A stretch of 64,000 bases of DNA from Blastobasis lacticolella (taxonomy: Eukaryota > Arthropoda > Insecta > Lepidoptera > Blastobasidae): positions 16,008,501 to 16,072,500 of the forward strand of contig LR990053.1 in assembly GCA_905147135.1 (NCBI GenBank), given 5' to 3'. This document shows positions 12,190 through 23,881 of this stretch, in pieces. The notes under the pieces were generated by a model that searched no databases, was not told the DNA's origin, and was given only the letters and a program-made list of their open reading frames with translations. Within the stretch, counting starts at the first letter, position 1. Every line of letters starts with the position of its first letter. A program made the translations under genes and the position numbers.

Positions 12190-12370
12190 ATAACGGCGGT
12201 ACCGGGCCCCCACTATGCCCCCCCATACCAGGTACTGAGAGCTCAGTGTTCCGGCTACGTGCCTACCAGGGGCGCAGTCTCGCCCGTTGCCATGGCAACC
12301 GCCTGCAGCCCGCCGCCATGACAGCCGCCGTATCGGATCCGGGAAGCTGTGCAATGCACCACACTTTTAA
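12190..12370. other. GC-rich island
   Basis: GC-rich block with CCCCCCCATACCAGG, GTTGCCATGGCAACC (a palindrome) and CCCGCCGCCATG, unlike the AT-rich surroundings. There is no reading frame of note. It could be regulatory DNA; its function is not visible. Confidence 0.4.
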
Positions 12371-12539
12371 TTAAATCGTTTGAGGGATTGGCTGGCGGTG
12401 GCCATTTTAGAATTGGAAATTATGTATGCGGACGTAACGTTGCTTAATCAACTGTAACGTCTGTTCAAGTAGAGGATTAAATAAATATGTTTTGACAAAT
12501 TCACATTTTGCTTACTTATGCCTACTTATATATACTACT

Positions 12540-12703
12540 TATATATATATTTTTAAATACACACTTATTATACATAGTATACACCCAGATCTCTAACAAA
12601 AATTAAAATTCATCATTTCAATTTCTGCTCAGTCGGGAATTGAACCCGGGACCTCTGCGTGGGAGACCGGGGCATGTAAACCAACTGAACCACTCAGGTT
12701 GTC
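12540..12703 (-). mobile_element. SINE-A, head and body
   Basis: Reverse copy with the complement of GGTTCAATTCCC and of GAACCACTCAGG; the GATGGCGC tail is missing. Confidence 0.7.
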
Positions 12704-12732
12704 GATTACTAAAGTGTTTCCAAGCTTAGCTT

Positions 12733-12845
12733 AGAGCATGTCACTGGGCTGTAGCTAACAGGTCCGACTCGTAAGCAAAAGGTACCGAGTTCGATCCCCA
12801 GTGCCTCCTTGTATCATTGACTTTTTCTGAGTTATTACTTTGAAA
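12733..12845 (+). mobile_element. SINE-B-like head
   Basis: A tRNA-like head with CCGAGTTCGATCCCCAGTGC and the following ACTTTTTCTGAGTTATTA. The head starts differently from standard SINE-B, so it may be a subfamily. 12850-13070 shows nothing. Confidence 0.55.
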
Positions 12846-13076
12846 TTCGATAATTAAGTAATTTGTTTTTCAAATTTATCTTCAATGTTGACCAAATTAA
12901 TTATTTATTGATGTATAGGTTACGTTCACTCAATATTTCCATAATTTCCGTGCGATTGATACCCATACGTGGGGTATCCTGAAAGTTTTGCGTAACTCAT
13001 TAATACAACAATTTTGTAAAGTAACATATTCACTGCTTTTCGAAGTATTCTCCATTACAATTTAATAACTTTTTCG

Positions 13077-13418
13077 GAGCGTCGGTGGCCGAGTGGTTAA
13101 GGTAACTGATTCGTGAGCGAGAGTTACCGGGTTCGAATCCCTCTCTGGCAGACCAATAACTTTTCTGAGTTATGTACATTAGTTGAATGCGAACAGACGC
13201 TGATGAATGATGAACAGGAAAACATCGTGATGATACATTCAGGCGAAAGAATGTGAAACCATGATCCAATCTGGTCAGGTTCCCGTGTTAACATGGCCAC
13301 GAAGATCAGACGGCAGTCGCTCTACTGTAATTACCTTGCCAAATCCTGGATCTTGGTCAAAGTGGACCCCGGGCACTCGCAAGCGCAAGCACAACGAATA
13401 TTAACGCCAAGATGATGA
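13077..13418 (+). mobile_element. SINE-B, full length
   Basis: All parts are present from GTCGGTGGCCGAGTGGTTAA (A-box region) and GGGTTCGAATCCC (B-box) to ATTAACGCCAAGATGATGAA. This is one of the best copies for defining the family. Confidence 0.8.
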
Positions 13419-13587
13419 ATAAAGTACTTCCAAACTAATTTTACTGCGCATACATTTCAAACATCCCTCGCAAACATAGCATTCATTCAAAGAGTGAACA
13501 AATTAGCCCAGAATTCTGTCCTCTGCACAACTCCGCGGCTAATTAATTGCTACTTAGAATTTTGCTTCCATATTACATGTTGGTAGT

Positions 13588-13775
13588 GTCGGTGGCCGAG
13601 AGGTTAGCGTATCCGACTCGTAAGCGAGAGGTACCTGGTGCGAATCCCCCTGCGGCCATGTGCCAATGACTCTTTTCTGAGTTATGACCTTTAGTTGAAT
13701 GCTAACCGATAATAATCTTACTAATAACTTATAATGTGTAACCATGCTCCAATCTGGTCAGGTCCTATATTGCTA
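13588..13775 (+). mobile_element. SINE-B, 3'-truncated
   Basis: The head GTCGGTGGCCGAGAGGTTAG, an altered B-box (TGCGAATCCCC) and the body to CCAATCTGGTCAGGTCC are present. It stops where the reversed repeat E begins. Confidence 0.7.
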
Positions 13776-13778
13776 ATC

Positions 13779-13846
13779 GTTTTTTTTTATGTTATGCGGC
13801 AGACAAACAGGTAAGCGGGCCACCTGATGGAAAGTGGTAGTAGTTT
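13779..13846 (-). repeat. Repeat E, terminal fragment
   Basis: Repeat E is a dispersed LINE-type 3' tail. In sense it ends CACTTTCCATCAGGTGGCCC, GCTTGCCTGTTTG and ATGACATAAAAAA. This short reverse piece covers only that end. Confidence 0.6.
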
Positions 13847-14005
13847 ATAAGATCTAAGCGTACATACATGTAACATAAGGATAGAAGGAAGCGATTTCTA
13901 TTTGGAAAACCGCATTAAAAATTCGTTTGGTAAAAGATAGACTTACATGCTTGTAGAGGGACAGACAGCGGGAAGCGACTTTGTTTAACACTAATAGAAG
14001 TAGGA
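13847..14005 (+). repeat. Helitron-like 3' fragment
   Basis: Contains AAGATCTAAGCGTACATACA, AACCGCATTAAAAATTCG and GGACAGACAGCGGGAAGCGA, as in other Helitron-like copies here. Confidence 0.45.
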
Positions 14006-14137
14006 ATTTTTTCATTACCACCAATGGACTATACGATTCGACGGGAACTTCTACCGATCAGCGCAACGGGACCCCTTGCCTAACAGATAATAATAATAGC
14101 GCCGTGCAACATTATCTGGCAATTAATTAGCGGAGAG

Positions 14138-14530
14138 TACCAGGATTGCATAACGGGCGGGGAGGCAGGCGGAGGCTGCGACGGAAGCTCGCCCGGCGCC
14201 AGGTCGATGCACACCCCCCGCACCCCGCCCGGGCCGACGCCCCGCGGTTCATTATCAAAGTTCACTAGTACGATACGAGCCGGCACACTACACACCGGTC
14301 TAGACTACCTTACATACACACGGCATCGACCAGCCTACATTGACCTGCCGCCCCTTTGAACTCCTCTTTGAGAGCGCATCACAATGCATAGTGCTGTGGC
14401 AATGACGCAGCTCTGAACACCCTGGGCTGTCGATGAAGGCCGAAGTGGCGCGGAAACTACCGAGCGCCCGGCAGATTTGACAGCTCGGGAAACCTGCAAC
14501 GCGGAAATATACCAGACGTTGCACACGATA
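14138..14530. other. GC-rich island with TACCAGG...GCATAAC motif
   Basis: Starts with TACCAGGATTGCATAAC (14138-14154) and continues with a CpG-rich block to about 14280, then mixed sequence. Frames here are short. The motif recurs at 27852 and 41852 in otherwise unrelated GC islands. Confidence 0.4.
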
Positions 14531-14787
14531 CAAAGGCGGTAGTTCTAATTTAGATTTTAGGGCATCGGAATAGAATTCACAGCGGATGCATTAACTAACT
14601 TTGTGCCTCTGACAATGTCTCGCAGTCCGCTACGTCGGGAAAATGTTCAGATATGTTGGGTTATAATATGAAATTTTTGAATTCAATTATTTAGTTAAGT
14701 AGCTAGGCTAGTTCTCTGTCGTACTCATGAGAGTAAATATGAATCCGAAGCTAGCCGATGTGCATTATTTATCGTCAACTAGCATAC

Positions 14788-15103
14788 CGTCGATGGCGTA
14801 GTGGTAAAGGTATCCGACTCTCAAGCGAGAGGTATCGGGTTCGAACCCACTGCCGCCATGTACCAACGACTATCTTTTCTGAGTTATGTAGGTACATTAG
14901 ATGAACACTACCTGATGCTTTTACGGTAATAAACAAAACATCAGGATGAAACCATGATCCATTCTGGTCAGGTTCCCTGGTTAGGTTAGGTTAGATGGCA
15001 GTCGCTTCACTGCAATTACCTGATTTGCCAAATCCTGGATCATGGTCAAGGCGGACCCTAGGCCCTCGCGCGCGAGATCTCAACCGGGATATTAATGCTA
15101 AGA
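14788..15103 (+). mobile_element. SINE-B, nearly full length
   Basis: Head with GCGTAGTGGTAAAGG and GGGTTCGAACCC, complete body, and end ATTAATGCTAAGATGA. It contains a local GGTTAGGTTAGGTTAG triplication. Confidence 0.75.
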
Positions 15104-17390
15104 TGACATATTACCACACTAATCTGAAGTGTTCTGACTCTGATATAGTCAATGACGTCATAAATACGTCTTAAAGTACGTTTCCATAGAAAAAGCACGA
15201 CACGACAACGATAAATGACTATCCAGACAACTAAATTAATTTCATTAACTTATTTTTATCAGGTTTGCATTATACACAGAAAACTAAATCAATGAACTTA
15301 TTTAAATAAACGACAAAACTTATTTAGATGGTTCTTTTTATTGTAGATATTATTTATTATGTTACATCATTGTATATTAGCTTAGATAAATAAAACCTTG
15401 TTTTTAGTAGAAATAACGTACATATCGCCAGTTGCATACAAAAGACATTTAGATGGTTAATATTTATCTATAGCTGATAGACCTAGTTTTGTCTTTTTAC
15501 GTTCGCACCAATCCCTTGAAATCCAATATTGAAATATGACAAAAATACTTTTCATCATCCACGACCTCAATATCCAATACACAAAAATAAAGCAAGGGAC
15601 ACATCAAACGCGGACGCAATCACTGGCTTTGCAAATTACGCACTCTGCGAATGACCAGTGACATTGGAATTGGATACTCGACATCAAAGCGTAGCCGCCG
15701 GTTGTATGCAGTTACCAACTATTTGCTAATTACACCCTTTGCAGACGCAAGGGGCGGTGGTACCTCTCGGCTTTCAGTCTGGCTAGGTACCACTTCCATT
15801 GGGAAGCCTGGGGGAAGCCTGGTACAGTTGGATTCCTGATGTACAGTAATTGCGAAACTTTATTATGCGCACGTGTGCGGCAAAATACAGTAAATTCGAA
15901 ACTTTACCGCACTTGTGCGGCGAAAAGCTGGGGTTATATATATAGTCTTCATTTTGAGTCAAAAATCGATGTAATGATTGTGTTGAAATTATTTTACTGG
16001 CAAAATTGTGAGACTTAAATTGGAAATTGGCTTCTCGTTTGACTAATCGAAACACCTTATTTCTGGGATACCTATAAAAACAAAAAGTTGGCAGTGTTGG
16101 AAGTTGTTTTTGTAGGTTGTCTTTTAAGAAATCGTATTTACAAACACAATATTTCATACAAAGTGAGATTAAACGTAATTATTAAATGTATATGTGTGTG
16201 TGTGTTCTTATGTGTATAAATAAGTTTGAGGCAAGCCGAGCTTTTAGTTCCCCTTTTTTCGATAGGATCAGTCGAAGCAAATAAATGATTATGATTATGA
16301 TTATGAAAAAGAACCGCTGAACCACACTAAATAACTATTACTAACTATGGCCCTTTTCTGGTGCAATCGTCTTGTCTACTTGACTATTAATAACACAAAA
16401 CCACCAGAATGCCTCGGGACAAGAGTTACAGGACCGACTGTACTACCTACTAGGGAAGCCGGGATGCCCAAATTAAAATATCGTTATTAACTGGGTTCGC
16501 GAATAAAGAGCCACTGGCGGCTAGCCAAACAGTGCAATGGGATGGAAGAAATGTTATCAGTTATTCGGAAAACTAAGTGCTTTTGGTTTAGTTAAAATGA
16601 TATGTTACTTTTAGCGTCATAAGATTGTTTTTATAAAGAAAAACAGAAAACAATAAAAATAGGAATCTATTCTTCAGTAGTTTCCCATTGGCGGTATGTT
16701 AGTTCTATTTTCCGCCACATTCTTCGGGCATTCTCCATACATCGTTGTAGCACTCTATTAATTTGTCTCTTTCTATTGAAATTCATTTTGCTTATATATT
16801 ATTAGGGGGCGCAGCGCGACTTTGTTCGCGTGGCGTCCTACCCCTACTTTACCCTCTGGTACCCGCCGTGTGTTCATTAACTTAATCATTCAACCAAAAC
16901 TGAGCTTCATCTCCGAACAAAATTTTGTATGGGGAAAGAAATAAGCATCAACTAATAATATCACGTTTGCTACTGAGATTGTTTGATCTAACTCCGTTAC
17001 ATTATTGTCTTTGGAGATATGTCAAGTCACTTTTCTACACCGATAAACCAGAGACGACCGAAAACAACATACGGTGAGTTATCAGCGAAATACGGCCGCA
17101 ATTGTTGCGAAAAATGTATGACTTAGAATTTGAATTAGAATTGTCTTTATTGTTAAACTGTGTAAGTATGAAATAGGATAACCAAATTGGGCCGTCTACG
17201 CGCCATTCACGGCAGCTACATTGCCCAAATTATATTCACACATAATGGACATAAACTTATCATTTCGATAAAGCTCGTTTCAGTGCTACTCAATGCTTTT
17301 CCTTTCTTTTATTTCAATTTAAAGTTCTCCGCCTCTAAAATCTTCGCCTCTCATCCTTCACATCTTCCACCGAGATGGAGTTCAACGCAA
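15104..17390. other. No recognised gene; AT-rich with minor repeats
   Basis: About 2.3 kb without SINE or LINE of the listed families. It contains a TG microsatellite (16191-16205), a GATTAT tandem (16286-16306), and a Helitron-like GACTTTGTTCGCGTGGCGTC fragment at 16805-16870. A 124-codon minus-strand frame at 16157-15783 is unrecognised and probably accidental. Confidence 0.4.
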
Positions 17391-17972
17391 GTATCATCAT
17401 CATCATCATATCAGCCCATAGTGTGTCCGTTTTTGAACGTAGGCCTCCTCTCCAAGGTTTCACTTGTCTGTTTCAATTCAATAGTATATATTTTGAAAAA
17501 ATAAATTTATAAGTCAAGTTCCGGTGTCTGTTAGCCATAAAAAACCTGCTCTAGGCATGTCAAACTTGAGTGTGTAAGTCTACGAATCCTTAAGTACCTA
17601 CATAATTATCATACCTATCGTTAACCATTAACCTTACTGATTTCTCTTCGATATTAAAAAGCACCTCACAACCTCAATCGTCACAGCGTGACAGTTCGCA
17701 AAATAATATCCTTCCAGTCTTAATTAAGATTGAAAAGTAGTTGTATTTAATGTCCCTATGTACAAGGGTTCTATTCCGCCACGGGGGGCAGTCTGAGACA
17801 ACCCTCGGCTCACGCCCTCGGTCTAGACTGAACGCCTCGACAAGGTCAATCGGATCAACACAGCTATTTTTAATGTTAAATTCATCCCCTCGATGGGGGA
17901 TGAGTGATCTTTCCGTCTGTCTGGCCGGATTATTGAGTGAGGGATTTCAATAAACATGTTTGCTTGCTACAC

Positions 17973-18225
17973 GACCTGAGTGGTTAATTCAGTTGATTAT
18001 CATACCGCGATGTCTGCCAAGTAGAGGTCCCGGGTTCGATTCCCGGCCGGGCGGACATTGAAATGATGATTTTTTTCTGTTACGGGTTTGGGTTGGGTAT
18101 GTATAGTAAGTATGTATTAAAAAAAAGTAGTAGTTTATCAGTTATTTGACAGCCATAACACAAGCTTTGCTTACTTTGGGGCTAGATGGCGCTGTGTTAA
18201 TGTGTCCAAGTATATTTATTTACAC
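17973..18225 (+). mobile_element. SINE-A, nearly full length
   Basis: Head, GGTTCGATTCCCGGCCGGGC, body and tail with CAAGCTTTGCTTACTTTGGG and GCTAGATGGCGCTGTG are all present; small indels lie in the head. Confidence 0.8.
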
Positions 18226-18284
18226 GTAATTTTCCCGCGACTTTGAGGTTGCAACAACTCTAACGGAAAATCGCTAAAATGACT

Positions 18285-18420
18285 TTTTTTCTTTTTTATA
18301 CCACTAAGGTGGCAAACGAGCTTGCGGCCTCCCTAATGGTAAGCAGTCACCGCAGCCTATGGACGTTTGCAATACCAGGGGCATCACCCACGCGTTGCCG
18401 ACCCCGTAAAAACCTTTAAA
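18285..18420 (-). mobile_element. Jockey-type LINE 3' end (family D)
   Basis: Reverse copy of the tail that follows the reverse-transcriptase frame at 37155-37772: poly(T) start, CACTAAGGTGGCAAACGAGC, GGTAAGCAGTCACCGCAGCC and the end of coding sequence to CCGTAAAAACC. Confidence 0.7.
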
Positions 18421-18424
18421 AAAA

Positions 18425-18610
18425 TGACTAAAAACCTTCAACCAGTCTCAGGGTTCCCAGCGGAAGACCTCGGTCAACCTCGCTTCAGCAACGTTATCAG
18501 GAGCCACACCTAACGAGTGACGAGCTCGTTGCGGTGCTGAAGTTCGATTAGCCTCACAGCAGAAAACGGTCACCTATCCAGTTACCGGCATAAGCTGCGT
18601 TGCTTAAGTT
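18425..18610 (-). repeat. Dispersed repeat H, degraded
   Basis: Contains CAGTCTCAGGGTTCCCAGCG and GAAGACCTCGGTCAACCTCG, similar to the DNA under the C-terminal part of the frame at 63475-63873 and to copies at 33040 and 38912. It directly abuts the LINE tail. Confidence 0.45.
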
Positions 18611-18757
18611 TTGTTATTGTCCCGTAGCCCGAGGCTACTTTTATGTCAATGAGATTTTTGTTTAACTTTTTAGTGGCTTATTAGTTATTGGTCTCGCAAG
18701 AACACTGCCACTAGTCTCCGGACGCTTTTACGTCATCAAGACAAAGTTAGAGGCTAG

Positions 18758-19130
18758 TTTTTTATGCTACGCAGTGACAGACGAGCAGACAGCCCACTTG
18801 ATGGTAAGCGGTAACTGTCGTCCATAATACCTACGATTCGTTTAGGTTGCAGGCAATAAAAATACAGTTTCCTTTTTACTATGACATGGGATCGTTCAAG
18901 AGGTATATTAGAGGTATATTTAGAGGCGGGCAACGCATTGGTGACTCCCCTGGTGTTGCTGATGTCCATGGGCGGCGGTGACTACTTTCCATCAGGTGGC
19001 CCGCTTGCCTGTTTGTCTGCTGTGTAACATGAAAAAAAAAAACAGAACGGCAAGTGCGTTGTCGCTGTGTAGACTAAGATGAAACACCGCCTGTATTTGC
19101 GCTAGCTGCCTTATCCTCAGTTTCTAAGCA
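18758..19130 (-). repeat. Repeat F interrupted by a repeat-E tail
   Basis: Repeat F starts at poly(T)-TATGCTACGCAGTGAC and runs to GGCAATAAAAATACAG. A repeat-E-like tail in plus orientation (about 18898-19038, ending in poly(A)) follows, and then repeat F resumes with AGTGCGTTGTCGCTGTGTAG and ACTAAGATGAAA. Confidence 0.5.
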
Positions 19131-19749
19131 GACCTGGTTTTACCATAAACTCTCTATAAGAGACTCTATACAATTATAGGTACATCACACGCACACGATG
19201 GGACATAAATTAATAAAGGTCTACCAGGCGGGAGGGTCGCGGGGGGCGCAGACAGAGAAATGCACTCCACCACTCCCCGTCTAGACTGCACCGCCGAATC
19301 AAGGTTGAAGGGAGCGTTTGGTTATTTATTCCAAGTCTATAGGGTGCTTCTGGCTGTATGGGGAGGAAATGTTAATATCTGTTAGGTTATATAAATAAAA
19401 AAGCTGTCACAGTATAAAAAGATAACTAAACTAGAAAATGACATCCCTCGAGACCTACTGGAGATACTGGAGATAGACTAACCCAGAAGATGACTTAGAA
19501 CGAGCATGACGTTCCTCCAAATTGACTTTCAAGAAAATGACCTGCATGGCTAAAAGGAATACCTAGTAATTTCTAGAAAATTAAAGCTTTTTTTTTAAAT
19601 ACACATAAAATATTTAGTTACAGTCTCTAACTATTATCTAGTGATTATCTTTAACTCGCGGTTATTTTTAATGGGTATTTTTATCTTTCGGTACCTATAC
19701 CGAAGCCAGAAATCAAAATAACTAGTATAAAAGGAGCTAACTTTGCTAT

Positions 19750-19800
19750 GAGCGTCTATGTACGCGCTAGCTTATCTTATACTGGTTTTTTGGTTGGTCG
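19750..19800 (-). repeat. CTAGCTTATCTTATACTGGTT repeat
   Basis: A short dispersed unit with GCGCTAGCTTATCTTATACT followed by GGTTTTTTGGTTGGTC. Related copies are at 46045-46140 and 48335-48385. The rest of 19130-20335 shows no recognised feature. Confidence 0.45.
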
Positions 19801-20344
19801 ATATGGTCGATATGCTGTTATTTTCCGGGTTTCTTGATCGCGTACTATGATTTATGGAAACCCAGAATATTTGCAATATATCGGAGTAATATAAATCGCG
19901 ACGTGTTATATCACAAATTATCAATACTTTGATATTATTATTGGCTATTACGTAACTCTTTATATGTTTTAGGTAGATATCTGAGCAGCCTATGTCGAAT
20001 GTCACTAAGGTATACTACAGTTTCCATACATTAACCTCACTTCCTCCCATCGTCTTGTACATAAAGCAGTGACGGAACCTGTACTGTACAGCGTATGCAA
20101 CGGCTTACAAAATAGTGTATTTGTATTATAGTGTAAAGTAGATACAACTATAATTATAGAACAAAGAGGCGGTCCATGGTCTCGGCCTACCCCACCTGTG
20201 GGACACAAGCTTTATGTATGCATGGAAAAAAGATCCCCCGGTAATGACACTTCACTAAACACTCAAGATTGAAAATGGTCCAAATCAGAGATCGCAGTGT
20301 TTTAAATACAAAAAAAAAGGAAACGCTGAAAATTCTCAAACAAT

Positions 20345-20512
20345 CATCATCGTCATCATATCAGCCAGAAGACGCCCACTGCTGGGCATAGGCCTCCCCC
20401 AGAGATTTCCACAAAGGTCGGTCCTGTGCTTTCCGCATCCAGCTGGTACCTGCGATCCTTACCAGGTCGCCGGTCCACCTTGTAGGAGGCCTACCCACAC
20501 TGCGTCTACCGG
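20345..20512 (-). mobile_element. RTE-type LINE 3' end with target-site duplication
   Basis: Reverse copy of the RTE 3' end, with GCTGGGCATAGGCCTCCCCC and CAGCTGGTACCTGCGATC. It is flanked by TCAAACAAT at 20336-20344 and 20513-20521, a 9-bp target-site duplication. Confidence 0.75.
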
Positions 20513-20521
20513 TCAAACAAT

Positions 20522-21140
20522 ATCGTCTACATAATGTAACTTTACTATTCGTACTTATGACCTGTTAAGTGAATCCACTGATTTGGACACGGGTTCTGAT
20601 TGGTGAATTTCGTTCATTTTGACGGACGCATAGTGCCGATCGCCGCTCAAGTATTGTCAGTTGGAACACTGTGCGTTCGCGCACACTGTGAGACCTCGTA
20701 GTAACGCTTCTGAATACGTTATTAAGAAAGAAATAATATTTATTGACACAAACAACAATACCGCAACATTGAAAAAGACACAAGAAAACAAAAAGACATA
20801 AAAAGAATACAATTATTACAACATAATATACACGGGAAGACTATACAGTGCTCATGTATGTACCTGATTGTACCTACTTTATTTTTTATTTGTTTGTTGA
20901 TTTAATTAGGGGAGATGAATGTCGAGGGAAGCCCTAGAACGATATAAATTGGTCAGAGTATGTTTGATGCTAGGTACCTTCACTCAAACCCATTTTTGTA
21001 AAAGTGTAACTATATCGAGCGGCATGGTCGCTATAATGTGATCAAGCTCCCTAAATAACGATTTAAAAAAGAACGCCACACCGCTTGATTTCTTTCTTAC
21101 TTTCTTGCCACGATCCGATGCAGCCTGTATACGAAATTCT
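20522..21140. other. No recognised gene
   Basis: AT-rich sequence. 20730-20850 resembles an untranslated LINE-like tail in base composition only, and no family can be named. Confidence 0.35.
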
Positions 21141-21235
21141 AGCTCAGTAACTTAGCCATAGCGATAGTGTGGCCGCACTGCGACGGCGGTGAGGGTAGGT
21201 CGGGAAGGAGACTGTTTGACTGGAATAGAGGTAAG

Positions 21236-21530
21236 TAAAAATAATCGCAGACGGAGTATCGAAGGAGCGAGAGGTACCGAGTTCGAGCTCCAGTGCGGCC
21301 ATGTACCAATGACTCTTTCCTGAGTTGAACACTAACCGATGAACTTACGGTGAGGGATAATATTGTGATGAAACCTGCGCATTCGGCAACTGAATGTGTA
21401 ACCATGATTCAATCTAGTCAGGTTACCGTGTTTACAGAGTCACAGCAGGTGCTCCGCTTTTATTTTCTGATCTGTCAAATCCTGGATCATGGTCAAGGCG
21501 GAGCCCGGGATCTCGTGTGCGAGATCACAT
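21236..21530 (+). mobile_element. SINE-B with internal change
   Basis: The head is partly lost. GAGTTCGAGCTCC (altered B-box), the body, and an end near GAGATCACA are recognisable. About 35 bases around 21430-21465 differ from the family. Confidence 0.65.
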
Positions 21531-21553
21531 GAGGGCCCGGCATTGCATTTAGT

Positions 21554-21760
21554 GCAGTGGTTCTTAACCAGTGGTCCACAGAGCCACCGGAAGTGGTCCA
21601 CGAAGTCATGCTTACAGAGGAAATACAAATTTAAACACTATTTCGATGACAAAGACTTACATATTTCAAGAGGTGACTAATTATATTGAAGAGGAGTTAC
21701 TTAATTTTTAAAATCAAAGACATACTACATAACATATTTCATGAGGTGACTAATGAAACT
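21554..21760 (+). mobile_element. Possible hAT-type transposon end
   Basis: Begins CAGTGGTTCTTAACCAGTGG, which resembles the terminal inverted repeat of hAT transposons (CAGTGGTTCTCAACC type), followed by GTCCACAGAGCC and GTGGTCCACGAAG. The opposite terminus was not found, so this is a fragment at best. A 118-codon frame at 21686-22042 (+) downstream is Lys/Asn-rich and could be derived from it, but shows no transposase motif. Confidence 0.35.
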
Positions 21761-22184
21761 GAAGAGGAAATACTTAATTTAAATATTAAAAGATTATTAA
21801 TTTATGTTACTTTTATTATGAGCCACAAATCGACGATACCGAAAAAATTTGCATTGTGGTTCATTAATAATAAAAGTAAGCGCGCCGCTCGCTTATCAAT
21901 TTTCAAGTTGTCAACCCCAGCTTCTAAGGTTCGAAATTCCAAAAATTATCCTAATATTAAAACAAAAAATTGTCTTCGCAAAAAAACAAAACAATGTCTC
22001 ACTCCGATACACCCTGCATACGATCGATTGTTAGCACAGTGACTTAGGTGGTGAGTCACCGCGGGCGATAGTGCGACGCACTGCGGCGCCAGTGAGGGTA
22101 GGTCCGGGATAGCGGAGTCTTGACACGGCGCGGCTGCGTAGAAAACAAGCATGTCAAAATAATAATCAAATTTTATAAGTACCT

Positions 22185-22375
22185 AACCTGCGAAACGAGG
22201 TGGGCCGATGTAAAGAGAATCTCTTTAGCAAACCATGGACCACCTCGTTGTACATTTGTACAATGGAGGACTTGTTCGAGGCCAGTTCAAACGCTGTATG
22301 CGTCGCCGAATACTGGGCGAATAAAGTGTAAGTCAGAATTTATTCCATCGACTCGATAAGAAGAAGAATAAGTAC
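22185..22375 (+). mobile_element. Jockey-type LINE 3' end, internally deleted
   Basis: Same family as 9121-9915, in the opposite orientation: GGGCCGATGTAAAGAGAATC, a deletion, GGACCACCTCGTTG, GGACTTGTTCGAGG, and an AAGAAGAAGAA tail. Confidence 0.65.
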
Positions 22376-22414
22376 CTAACCGAGAGGAAATGTCGGATAA
22401 ACGATTATATCAGG

Positions 22415-22548
22415 AAAAACGCCCTCTGCTGGGCATACGCCTCCCCCAGAGATCTCCACAGATGTCGGTCCTGTGCCTTCCGCATCCGGGTTATACCTGC
22501 GATCTTTACCAGGTCGTCGGTCCACCTTGTGGGAGGCCTACCCACGTA
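22415..22548 (-). mobile_element. RTE-type LINE 3' end
   Basis: Reverse copy with CTGCTGGGCATACGCCTCCC, GATCTTTACCAGGTCGTCGG and CCACCTTGTGGGAGGCCTAC. Clear target-site duplications were not seen. Confidence 0.7.
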
Positions 22549-22856
22549 TACACATATCCGCCAGGTGTACTTTGGATTACGGGATATTAAACCTACGTGT
22601 TACTCTGATACTTAGTAGTACTAATTTTTGAAATCAAGAATCTGCTTATTTATTTTTGGGAGTACCAACAGCTTAAAAAACAAATTAAATACTATGAGTA
22701 TTTAACACTTATAACACTTGTAATCAACAACAACTGTAAATCAACATACAACTATTATGAAACAGTCTATCCATTCGAGAGTTACAATGTGAGATAGACA
22801 CTCGAATACCTATACACTTCATTTAACCTACCACTTTTTTATATAAGCTTTGACAA

Positions 22857-23306
22857 TTGACACAGCGCCATCTAGCCCCAAAGTAAGCAAAGCTTGTGTT
22901 CTGAGTGCTAGATAACCGATAAACTACTTACATGTATACATTTAAATACATACTTATAATACATAGGTGAGTAAGGTTTCCAGTGCTCCATGGGGTGGGG
23001 ATTTGGGGAACCGTGGCTTTGGCAGTGGAGTGGCATTTGCTTTTTGCTGCCAGAGCAACGTGTTATAGAGGTGGGCAACGCATTAGCGATACTCTTGGTG
23101 TTGCTAATGTCTATAGGCAGTGGTGACCACTTTCCATCAGGTAGCCCGCTTGCCTGTTTGCCTACCGTATGACATAAAAAAAAAAAAGTGTAATACCCAG
23201 ACCCGTAAATTAACATTTATCATTTTAATTTCTGCTCGGCCGGGAATCAAACCCGGGACCTTTGCGTGGTAGATCGGCATGTTAACCAACTGAACCACAC
23301 AGATCT
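22857..23306 (-). mobile_element. SINE-A interrupted by repeat E
   Basis: The reverse SINE-A tail and body are at 22857-22965 (complement of GCTAGATGGCGCTGTG), and its head is at 23189-23306 (complement of GGTTTGATTCCCGGCCG). The piece between is repeat E in plus orientation. Confidence 0.7.
22966..23188 (+). mobile_element. Repeat E (LINE-type 3' tail) inserted in SINE-A
   Basis: Contains CTCCATGGGGTGGGGATTTG, AACGTGTTATAGAGGTGGGC, CACTTTCCATCAGGTAGCCC and a poly(A) end. Similar full tails are at 40782-41030 and 48391-48655. Confidence 0.65.
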
Positions 23307-23800
23307 TCTTTACCTACCACCCCACTTTTGCGTTACTATAACTTGTCTCGATCCCGTGCACCCTTTATGCCAATATTAGCACAATAACATGACCGGTGCC
23401 AGAGTGCAGCGCACTGCGACGGCGGTGAGGGTAGGTCGGGGCTGCGCGCTGTTTATAAATAAAAAAGAAATAAAGAGTTTATAGTTTGAGTAGTGCAATC
23501 TTGATGGAATCCATTGTGTGATAGAATTAAAACACATTTTTACAAAAGTTCAAATGGCAATGCCTGATGATTCATTCAAAACCAGTCGCAATATTATATT
23601 AAGTTTATTTTCATTATAATGGACCTTTTGTAAAAAAATGTATTAGTCGATCAATAAATAAATTTTCTGTGGATATCCGCTCATGGCTGGAATCAAAACC
23701 AAATTCTAAATTGAAGAATTACTGTCCCCTGCAATACAGGTCATCCTAGTGCCAACTGTATTGTATTGTAATATATTACTTAAAATAAAAAGTGCTTGGA
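23307..23800. other. No recognised gene
   Basis: AT-rich apart from a GCGCACTGCGACGGCGGTGA block at 23408-23440 that matches blocks near 21170 and 22075. Confidence 0.4.
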
Positions 23801-23803
23801 CAA

Positions 23804-23881
23804 GTTACACGTCCAAAGGCTGCGGTGACTGCTTACCAGGCAGGCCGTAAGCTTGTTTGCCACCTTGGTGGTATAAAAAAG
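23804..23881 (+). mobile_element. Jockey-type LINE 3' tail (family D)
   Basis: Short end piece: GGCTGCGGTGACTGCTTACC, GCAGGCCGTAAGCTTGTTTG and CCTTGGTGGTATAAAAAA. Confidence 0.65.

Noticed and set aside
14968..14996. GGTTAGGTTAGGTTAG, resembling the insect telomere repeat TTAGG
   Set aside because: Only three units, inside a SINE-B body; not a telomere.
15783..16157. 124-codon minus-strand frame
   Set aside because: No similarity to a known family and no splice structure; probably accidental.
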